A stretch of 64,000 nt of DNA, from NCBI GenBank assembly GCA_013396655.1, contig WBMV01003337.1:1578990-1642989 (forward strand), read 5' to 3'. The notes beneath the pieces were generated by a model, which worked only from the letters and a program-made list of their open reading frames with translations, searched no databases and had not been told where the DNA came from. Each line of letters opens with the position of its first letter. The stretch's first letter is position 1. Origin of the DNA: Campylorhamphus procurvoides. Its lineage: Eukaryota; Chordata; Aves; Passeriformes; Dendrocolaptidae. The position numbers and the translations under genes were made by a program. This document shows positions 54,401 through 64,000 of the stretch, piece after piece.

Positions 54401-57400
54401 TCTTCATTTTATATATATACACTAGTTGCTTCAGTCCAAGTAACTTGGCAGAGATTCAAATCAGAATATACACTTTCAACAAAAAAAAGAATAAAGGCAT
54501 TTCTGACTTGAGGATAACTGATAGTGTTCAGTATCTGAGTGTGATGTCCTTTTCCAACCTCATTCTGTTGACATAAATAAAGGATAATTTCTCATCACAG
54601 CTAAGGAACCAGTGAGTGCAAAGGACAGATGAGCAAGTCATTTGGGTACCTTGGTTAGATGCATCAATACATAAAAGATGGGGGGAGGTGGGGGAATTTG
54701 CCTCATGCTAGGGAAAGGTGCAGAGTGCAGCTGACATTCCAAAGGCTATAAACCTGCAAGAACTGTGGTATCTGGCCAGGGAAGCTCTTGAGAACAAGTT
54801 CCAAATGCCATTCAAAAGAAGGCTTGGGTGTCAGGCTTCTCCCTCTTTGCCTAAGCTCCCTCTGCAGCCCAGATTTAATGAGTTGCAAGCTGAGCAAGAA
54901 CTGCAGACTATAAAAGGATCACCATACAAGTAGCATCAGCCACAACTAAAGCCTGAACTGCCTCATCTCCAGATCTGCAAGCTGGAGCTTCAGAGATTCA
55001 TACACTAGAAGCCAGTTCAAATGTTTAATGTATTACTCTATTACTGATAAAGAAATAAAATTCCTTTTTGGTTTATCCTGGTATCCATGACAGCTAAATA
55101 GAAGCACCTGTTCAAGCAATCCCTTGACAATGTGTCCTTGAAAAACAGAAAGCCACTGCCACTATCCTTCCCCTGAAGAGGTCTCTCGTAGCAACAATAA
55201 ATAAAGTTGTAACACCATGGATCAGCTGCACCATTAACGCTCTCCTCTCAGAAACCCACCACTTGGAAAGCTCTCCTCCTGCATCATTCACTGCTGACAC
55301 ACAGAGCAGCAAAGGCAGGCAGAGAAGAAAAGGTTTGTCAGGACCAGTGCAGGTAAACTGCTGGTTCCACAGTGCTGGTTCCACACTCAGCATTCAGCCA
55401 AGAATCTCTGCTTAGGGCAGATCCCCATTCAAGAATTTCAACCAAAGACAAGAAGTGTCAGTGCTGACTAGCCCTCAAATAAGCACTTACAAAACAGATA
55501 TGAATATAGTTGTGTTTTTCTTCCTACTCTTAATAAATATTTCGTTGCTCCTTTACCTTATTATGACCATAAAGCAAATATCTATTATAACAAATATATA
55601 GCAAATTACTACTTGCTGACTTTCACTTAAAATCAGGTTTCCTCATTAAAATTCTTGTAGTCTCTTACCAAATCCACACTGAAATCAGGACCAGAACCAT
55701 ACTAGAAATAATGAAATACCACATTATAAAAAAATAATACAGGACGAAGAGGGCCATCTGAATAGCCTAGCTCCCTCATATATCTTCTACCCTGCAAGTT
55801 CATTCATAAACTTCTTTTTCTACCTACAAATGTCAGGTTTTGTATAAAAGAAAATAATTTGTTATATGTTACTGGGAAACAGGTAAGGGTCTAAAAATGT
55901 TGCACAATAAAAACCTGAAAGATCTGAAAGCTTTTGGGTTTGCCAGCTCCATGCAGTTAGTGAAAAGAGAGCACCAAGATGCTGTCCTGAAACAGCATTA
56001 AGCAGTCTTTGCTTTATAAACAAAGAAACCAACATCTCAGCCTCAGGACTTATAAACTGAGCTCCTTTTGAGATTTCAGTTAGTGATGGTGCTACTATTG
56101 GAAAAAAAAATTGGTAGTAACACTCCAAGTCCTTCCCCAGGATTCTGCATGGCACAGTGCCCGGCAGACACCGAACCAGTGGAATCAGCTCTCTCTGCCC
56201 AGGCCTGGGCAGGTGTTTGCCAGGTGTGTGCCCAGATATTTATACTGTAGAAAGGCTTCAAAAAAGTTTTCAAGTTTAACAAGGGAAGCTTTAAAACCAC
56301 TGAAAGGATTTAAGCCAGCAAGAAATCTGCATCAAAACCCAGTAAAGTTTATGTAAAGAGAATGAATTGAATGGTCAATCAAATTGGGGGGCTGGAGCAA
56401 TATAATGTACTGTTAGAAATTCTTAGCATGAAAAGTATCAGCTTTAACAAAACACCAACCATTAGCAAATTTGTTCAGAAAAAACTGTAAAATAACCTTT
56501 CTTTTCCATTAGTCTGTTTTCTTGAACTATTAGAAAACATTCCAAACTGATTTACAGTCATAGGAATCAACTTCACAGATAAATTATTTCTGGATTCCCA
56601 GAACACATTCAGCGACCCAGTTCAAGTTTCACAATCTTGTATTCAGCCCAATGGGCTGTGTTTGATTAGATGCACATTATCTGCCTTTCTGCTCCTTCAC
56701 ACAACCCCAGAGAGGATCGCTTTGCGACGACTGGATATATAGTTATGAATTCAATATACAACAGCCTTGATTTCTGGCTCTCTCCAAAACCACACAAATT
56801 CTCAGCTCCCTGCACAAACACACTGAAAAACCAAACCAACCAAACAAAATAACCCCAGAAACATCAGTCACGAAGTTGTCTAAATTACAGCACTTCAAGC
56901 GTAAAAGAAGTTCCAGCTTCTTGGAGAAAGCTGACAGATAATCTGTAATAATGAGCTGAAACAAAGCGTATGAATTTTAAACAACAAACTATTCAGTGGT
57001 TCCAAGGTACTTCAGGGCTTTACTGGATTGTTACACTTGTCCAGTTTTCTCTCCTGCTCCCTGGTATTTACAGGAACCTGATCCACCAGTGACATAAAGC
57101 TGGCTGCAGTTCACAGCAAGGACAAACACCTGACAGTCCCACCCAAAGCCCAGGTCTCACACCTCATGGCACCCCACATGGATTCCTTCACTGAGCACTG
57201 TTCTGATGTCTGAGTTTGGTACCTCCCCAGTGAGTTAGCACAGTGTCTCTCTGCAGAGAAGCAAACAAGCAGGAACACAGAGAGCCCAGGCCTTCCCTGA
57301 CAAAGCAGGGTCTCCAGGAGGCTTCTCACAGACCAGCCCAGCAGTTCTGAGGTGCAAATACAATGACAAACACACACTTTTGTTTGGTCCAACACCACTT

Positions 57401-60400
57401 AACTATAGGTCTCCTCTATAGAATCTCCTCTGCCGACTGCCACACAAAAAACCCACAACCAGAGACTTAAAGAGAAGTCCACGTTGCAGTCTTTCCTCTG
57501 ATTTTTAAAGAAGATGGGAAAAACTTATGGAGAAGTAATAAAGATGTTGTGTATTGAACCAAATGCAAAGCATAGCTGGACCAGACCACCTTATGCACTC
57601 AAGCAATATTTGTAAAGATGACAGCTGCAAAGATTGAAGAAAACCGACCCAAATCATCCTATGACTCTAAAAACACCTGCACTTCTTAAGAAAGCCTATA
57701 AAAATGGCTTTCTCCTCTAGAAGATCCGCAAAGAATTTAACTTAAAATGGGGCGAAGTGTATCTTAAAACACCTTGATAATTACTTTCAGCAAGAGGTTA
57801 CACTTCAATACACTCCAAGCAAAGAAGAGAGAGCTGACATTCCAAAAAGCTGTCACTTCAGTATTTTACCATTTTTACTAAAAGTGTTGACTGTAATACA
57901 AAGTGCTCTGGGGTTTGAGTTTTTTTCCAAGTCAAAGCAAAACAAAAAAATTCGACAAAGCATATTAATTGCATCCTTTCCCAGCACTTGGTCAAGTGCA
58001 ATGAAGTTTTGCTACACAGGGAGTACCTGCGAGTCCTTGCGTATCAGTATCAAATGATTTGAGCCCACTGGTTTGCAAAGACCAGAAGCCACCATCCATT
58101 CAGGGAAAGCTGTGGGATTCTAAAGGCAGAATATAACCATTGTACAGCACAGCAGAAACACCACTGTAAAATACAGCACATTTATGGCACTCCAAGGTTT
58201 CCAGTGGAGGCTCATACAGACCAGTTAAAGGAAAATACAAACCGAGTTCAGAAACATTCTGATAAAAAACCCCTGCAGTCCTTTTGCTATCATCTGTTTT
58301 CCAGTAACTGCTGAAAGCACCTGCACTGCAACAGAATGAGAATGACAACAACACAGTGCATTTATCAAGTGCTACACTGAACTCTGCCATGCAGTTGTTC
58401 ATCAAAGAACTACAATGCAATGATTCTCGAGAGGTAAAAAAGTCTGGGGGGAAGGAGGGGGGGAAAACTCTCACAAAATCAAAATCTCTGCAGCTGCCCA
58501 AGTGCACTGAAGGTTAAATGGATGCTGTAGACAACTCTTTATTGAGGTCCTTAAAAGCATTAATGTTGTAAGAAAATTGGCTTACAGATCAGCTAGCTAA
58601 GACTGAAGCATTTAAAGATTAACTCTCTTAAAACTTTAATCACTTCAGGCCTTAACTGTTTAATCTGCAACCCAGTGTGTCTCTCACGTCTTACTTAAAG
58701 TAAGTGGCAAAATGTTCAAGCATCAGATTTTCTTACTCAGAAAAGATGCCTTAACACTAAGTGATTAGCACTTGAATTTTACAAGTATTGCTTTTGACTG
58801 CACGTGTAATGGTTTGCAGAGAGACTACACTGGGAAGTTCCAAAGGTTTACGAGTTCCTTGAAACTTTTCTACTTCAAAATCTGGCTTATTTTTAAATGT
58901 CTTAACTGAGTGCAAGTCTGGAGACAAACAACTTGGGGGTTTGGTGGGGTTTTTGATAGCTTTCTTCTCCTCAACCCAAGTGTGAAGCCCCAGCAGGAGT
59001 GAATATCAGTTAGGGTCTCAGAGGTAGAGCTGTCTCTCGTAACTTACATAAATCAAAATGAAGTGGAATCTGCACAAGATGGACTAGGTCAATCAAAATA
59101 CAAATATACTTTGAAAATACATAAATACCACTCCTTACTCTCATTTGTTTATGGTTTTTTTCATACCTCCATTTATGGAACTCAAAAGTAGGACCCATTT
59201 TTTCATGAAAGACATAATCACATCAATATTAGAGTTCCTATCTGCAGCTACTCGAGGTGCAAAAATGCTAAACTCTGCAGCAAAGGCTCTACACAAAGGA
59301 GCAAGAAGCTGATTCCAACAACCCCAGCTCCTCCTCTAGGAGGAAGCTGGCACCCTACCAGAGCTCAGAGGGACACGTGCAGCCTTTCGTCAGAAGCACC
59401 TCTCTTAGTATCATAACACATGTAAGCTGTCTTCAGATGGGTGCATTAAATAGCAGTTTTTACAAACTGCATTTTAGAATTTAAGTAGTTATTTGGAGAG
59501 GTGATTAGCTTGTCTAGAAATGTGTTCATTTCTATGCTTGCACATACTTGAAAAGCAAGCTTTTAATTCATGACACCACTATTACTACCACCACTGGCTG
59601 CAGTGGGAAATTCTCTTCCCTGCTACTCACAAGCTGCCCCAACACATTTTATCCAGTTTAAACTTAAGACACGGTACCTGTTTCTAGGTATGACTTTCAC
59701 TGGCCTCACTAGTCTCCCAGTGCTGAGTAATGCAGATGACACTCAGTTTAGCTAATTTAGCCCTGGGACAGAAATGAGTTTACAGTGTAACATTACATAC
59801 CAAAGCTTCCTTCTTTGATGTATAACTAATTATGATGTCTAGAAAGGTATACAGTGGAATTAAACCTGGATTATAAATAAGAAAAATATGCAGAAATGTA
59901 AAGCTAACTCCTTCAGCCAATGTACTCTCTCAAGCATTCTTTTTACAAGCAAGAACAAGAAGTTTAATTATCCTGATTTTAAACTTCTCTGTATGTCTTA
60001 ACTGACTTTAGAGCGTTATTTTTAAACTGAAGTTGTATCTGAAACAACTTCCCTGAAACAGACTACGAGAAGGATACCCAAACATGCTCATTTGAAATAC
60101 CATGAGGGGCAGCATATTCTAACTGCATTCTTTTGAAAACCAATGACTTAAAATGCTTTTCTGAGTCAAATACTTGTAAGAATCATTATAAATCTCTTTA
60201 GTTCTCAAAGTCAACTTCTTTCCATGAAACTTGAGGAAATCGCTTTGTCTCATATTAGTCAGTGATTGCAGATGGACTGCTATTTGCCAGTAAAGTGAAG
60301 ATGCTCAGATACTAAGCTGAAATTATTAGAAAATGTTTCTTACACTCCTCTTGAATAGCCTGCAAAAGGTTCTAGCAAATCAAAGAAGAACATCTTACTG

Positions 60401-61596
60401 CTTCTGAAGAGGAACACTTAATATGTGCAGTATATAATATTAACAAATATTATATCTTATTCACAGTTACATTACACAATTCAACAAATGGTAAAAAAGT
60501 ATTCAGGCCCTGTAATTACCAATAATCCATTACAAAAGACTTCAGATGTGGTTTGCAGGCGGCTCACTTACCAAACTCTGTTATAAACAGAACAAAGCTA
60601 AAAGCTGTGGAGCCTTTAGAGAAATGGTAAATGCAAAGAGTGTTAAGATTAAGGAAAATCTCTGTAGGTCATTTGAGGAGACGCAGACAAGTAGAAGGTT
60701 TAAGGAGACACGCTGACCGAGATCTACTGCCAGAATTACCCCCCTGACAGGGACTCCTGGCTTTGCTCACTTACCTCTGACAGCCAGAAGACACACAACT
60801 TATTTAACAAGACTAATTAAAGTACTTGACTTCAATGAAATTTCATTAAGTATCTTTCTGTTGAATTTTGGACAATGTGTTTATCCCCTAACTTCATGTG
60901 TTTGTGACCAGAACACAGTTATCATGCTGCACACACAAACAGTTTAAGTAATTCTTAATCCTTTAATACAGAATACATATACACCAAATATAACATTCTT
61001 CAGTAGAGTTCAAACTGCAATTACACTTTATAATGAGACAATTCTCCACATATTTGTGTCAAATTACCAAAACTAAAAATACAGTCAAGGCTAAAAGTAA
61101 AAGTTGAAATTGGGTCATCATCTTTCCTAAAGAAGATGTTCTCAAAATGATCCCTCGGGCAGGTCCAGCAGGCACAGTTTTTCCCAGGCTAGCCCATTTT
61201 TCAAAACTGGGCTCAACAAAAGGAAAAATATTATCTGCAATGGTTTTATTATTTAACTTTAAAATTACCCACAAAACTCCCCTCTTGACATTGTCTTTGC
61301 TTATGTCTCAGAAATCTGATCAAATGAATTCAAGCCCAAAAGGATGGGGGTTGGGGAAAGAGAAGAGCCCTTCAAAAACGTCTCAGAGGACTTTTGTCTA
61401 GTAGTTTTTGGCTGGAGCTTGACCAACAGCATCTCTACAAGCTATAGAGATCACAGGGGGTCCAAGCAGACGTTTTCCATCTCAAAGGATTAAAGCTTGA
61501 GGGCTGGGGGTATGAATAGGTCTTTTCCACTATTTCCCCCTCACATTGTTTCATAAAATGCCATAAGCAACATGAATAGGAACCAACTCTGAGATG
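51426..61596. other. Intronic sequence; no gene or clear repeat
   Basis: Ten kb of ordinary AT-rich intron. G-runs occur near 53.49, 54.68 and 58.45 kb but not in a canonical quadruplex spacing. A 135-codon minus-strand frame at 58100-58507 is not recognised and does not match SBF2. A doubled GTGCTGGTTCCACA-type word lies near 55.36 kb. Confidence 0.6.
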
Positions 61597-61753
61597 ATTT
61601 GGGGATGCAGTGGAGTCCCCACTGCTGGATGTTTTCACGATGAGACCGGACAGGGTGGCAGGTAATCTCAGTTATGCTTCCTTTCCCATGAAAGGCTGAA
61701 CAAATCCTGTTTCCAGGTCTCCTCCAACCTGGGCTGTTCTGTGATTCTGTGAT
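61597..61753 (+). mobile_element. CR1 LINE fragment (3' end)
   Basis: TGGATGTTTTCACGATGAGACC, GGACAGGGTG, CTTTCCCATGAAAGGCTGAAC, then TCCAACCTGGGCTGTTCTGTGATTCTGTGAT. This is the last 150 bp of a plus-strand CR1 with its octamer-type tail. It is noncoding. Confidence 0.9.
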
Positions 61754-63096
61754 CAGTGATTGTATCACCCATTACAAGCCAATACAAATTACTTGATTCA
61801 ACCTCTATTATTTGAAAAAAATAAATTATAAACCCCTCCAAATGTCTCAATTCTCAGGCAACAAATCCACTTTACAGAAGAGCTGTGTGCGTGGCACACT
61901 GAGATCATCACCAATAATCAGCTAAAGATCTTCAGGGAAGGAGAACTGACTTTGACAGCAGACAAGATTCAAACATTGAATCCCCCTTCAATCACATCAC
62001 TAAGCATGAAAACCTTTGGCCTTTTTCCTTCATGAGAACACGGTGAAGAGAGCTTGACATGTTTTTCAGATACAAACTTATTGCTTATTTTCCATTTAAC
62101 AGAAACCATATAATTCCATACAGATCCCTCACTCAAAGAAGTACACGTAAGAGGATTTTAACTCAAACTATTCATAGAACCAAGTGCTATTAATAAATAT
62201 GTCCATCTTCAGTCTCATATACATTTGTCAACTATGCTATTCTTACCTTTTTTTCTTTTCTTTGTCCTCAAGGTTTGCCTGTTACCCCCTTAATGGCATT
62301 AAAGCTGCCCTTAAGGTGACAAACAGAAAATGGTAACACTGCTTTTCCCCTTTCCTTTCCATGAATTAATGTCAATTTGTGGTACACTCATCCGAAACCT
62401 CAAAAAAACCATCTGGCCAAAATCTGACTTTCATAAGTGACTTACTTTAGTACTTGGATCTTTGCAAGAGATCTCTAATTCCTCGATCTTAATTAACTAA
62501 AATTTTATTACCACACTTGGAAAGCAGATCAAAATTTGACTGATTTTGCCAACTGGCTGAATCAATGTCCTTAACTTTTCAGTCATCAGATTTCATTTTA
62601 CTTGAAAAGTTGAAAATCCTGATGGCTGTGCCTAATGAGTCATTTGAGAACCAATACAGAAATAGTGTTTTGTTCCACCAAAAAAAAATCTTCCTTCCAG
62701 AAAGGAGTTTCTTGTAGTGCTTAAACCTATATGGGAGATAACATTTGGGTACAGATACATCCCTTAAGCTTGACTGCTTAAAGAGGAGCTGTGCTTATTT
62801 ATTTCATGTCATCACTGGAAGTCACACACATGGCTTTCCTTGAAATAGGTAAGGAAGATTTGTGTGACAGTATAAATCTTACTATGACTCAAACTCTTGC
62901 AGTTGCTTAAGGCAAGATCCAACCACCTAGTTCGACCTCAAGAGAGTTGTTCAAAAAAGAAAACATCTCTGAGCCTTGGCATCCAAGTTCCTTTCTCTTC
63001 TAATGAACTACAACTGCGTGTACTCATCTGAACTCGGGCAGCAGTCAGCAAGCATTTGTTGGCCAGGAATGTCTTAAGCAGAGAATTAACAGCTAG
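61754..63096. other. Intronic sequence; nothing recognised
   Basis: AT-rich sequence with short T and A runs and no repeat or protein match. Confidence 0.55.
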
Positions 63097-63747
63097 AGCA
63101 AGCAGGGACCGCTATCATGTTGTAAAGGAAGAGAAACCCTTCAGAGAAAGCAGGAGCTTGCCCTGTTTCAGCACAGCACCACGTTGCCAAATGAGTGTTG
63201 TGCAAGTGTACTGCCAATGCTGCAACCAGCCATCACAGGGGTGGGAAATGGGGCTTCCCCTGGTGGTGAAGGGATGCCACCCCTGAAAGAGGAGCCTCGG
63301 GCTTGGCTGGGGAGAAACAGAACCACAGCACTGAAGGAACGAGCACCCAGTCATGGACAGCAGCACATGAACATGAACAGAGAGCAGCAGGTGAGCTGGC
63401 ACTGGCTGGGAGGTGTCACACTGGGAAAAGTCTGCTCCATCTGTCACAAACTGGGTGAAGAGCCAGTATCTTTGCCCTCTGCAGCTGATTTTGCCCCACT
63501 GTACAACGACTTCTATTGCAACATGTTCAACTGGCCACCTCCTTCTCCAGCTTGCCTTGTCCCAGAAGTTACTAAATTCACAGGCAGTGAAAGTTTCCCT
63601 CTGACTTCTCAGAAACCAAATTTGCAGAATATGGCCACAGTCCTTCATTCCTCTTCAGGAACTAGATGTTTAGAGAATCCTTTAGAGACCCAGGTGAGTA
63701 AGATCTCACAATATGAGACCAAGGAAGGGAAAGAAGCAGCACCCTGA
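63097..63747 (+). other. Unexplained long open region with a consensus splice donor (possible exon or lncRNA)
   Basis: The plus strand stays open from just after the TAG at 63094 to a TGA after 63747, about 217 codons. Internal ATG codons occur from 63229 on (for example in the PPL and HMNMN stretches). The predicted peptide is rich in P, S, Q and E, has no signal peptide or membrane segment, and matches no family I know; a CSICHKL piece has only two cysteines of any zinc-binding pattern. The minus strand is also open for 177 codons, so GC content may explain much of it. A near-perfect donor, CAG|GTGAGTAAG, sits at 63694 inside the frame. No convincing acceptor is seen upstream. It could be an antisense transcript exon, a degraded repeat or chance. 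Confidence 0.3.
63691..63702 (+). other. Consensus 5' splice donor motif
   Basis: CAGGTGAGTAAG matches CAG|GTRAGT at every position; cut would fall before 63694. It lies on the strand opposite to SBF2, so if used it belongs to another transcript. Such motifs also occur by chance in intron sequence. Confidence 0.35.
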
Positions 63748-64000
63748 GAATTAATTCTGTATTTCAAATGGATCCCTGCTCACCAGCCTTGCTCAGTGTG
63801 CTGCTTGTACAGGCAGCTATTCTGGCATCTGTCAAGGACAGAACACTGGGCAAAAACTGGCCAATTCAGTTTATTGGGCAACTTTTTTATTTGATTTTTT
63901 TTTAAAACCTACACATACATATTTGTAATTATTTGAATATGACAATGAAAAGTCCTCTGCCATTGGAAGGACGCTCCTAAAAATGTAGTCAGTTATACAC
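63748..64000. other. Intronic sequence at the right edge
   Basis: Unremarkable; a T-rich run near 63.89-63.91 kb. Nothing else is seen. Confidence 0.5.

Noticed and set aside
58445..58465. G-rich tract near 58.45 kb as a possible G-quadruplex
   Set aside because: At most three G3 tracts with proper loops; not canonical.

Overview
This is vertebrate nuclear DNA, almost certainly from a bird. It is AT-rich and CpG-poor, has no dense coding, and its interspersed repeats are nearly all CR1 LINEs of avian type. These include 3' ends with the ATTCTGTG-type octamer tail and the familiar 'AGAATCATAGAATGG...TTGGAAGGGACC' signature read on the opposite strand. One LTR of an avian endogenous retrovirus is also present. 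A neoavian, probably passerine, host is my inference from the look of the CR1 copies; it is not proven here.

Only one protein-coding exon is recognised with confidence. It lies on the minus strand at 9154-9291: 138 bp, 46 codons, phase 0 at both ends, with a good acceptor and donor. It encodes part of the N-terminal uDENN region of SBF2 (MTMR13, a myotubularin-related pseudophosphatase with a DENN/Rab-GEF module). By position in the protein it should be the third coding exon. The window is therefore essentially the interior of SBF2. The part right of the exon (9292-64000) is the upstream intron and the part left of it (1-9153) is the downstream intron. I looked for the neighbouring exons by their expected residues and did not find them, which fits the very long 5' introns of this gene.

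Layout: 1-9153, intron with one short CR1 tail. 9154-9291, SBF2 exon. 9292-12575, intron. 12576-14716, a plus-strand CR1 reverse-transcriptase segment split by a retroviral LTR (12637-13639) that has an apparent 5-bp target duplication. This composite contains four single Ns (13058, 13234, 13398, 14453) and two N-bounded duplications that look like assembly artefacts. 14717-64000, intron with further CR1 copies at about 19.3-20.2 kb (+), 31.6 kb (+), 35.9-36.9 kb (-), 40.9 kb (ancient, -), 44.9-45.7 kb (-), 48.3-48.8 kb (-), 50.9-51.4 kb (-) and 61.6 kb (+). The copies at 19.3 and 48.3 kb are the same subfamily in opposite orientation. At 63.1-63.75 kb there is an unusually long open stretch on the plus strand, antisense to SBF2, with a consensus splice donor.

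I found no operon, CRISPR array, tRNA, rRNA or other recognisable gene system. Most of the many short open frames in this window are chance frames in intron or repeat sequence and are left out. The most interesting items are the nested LTR/CR1 with its 33-bp C-rich tandem repeat and assembly scars, and the unexplained open region at the right end.
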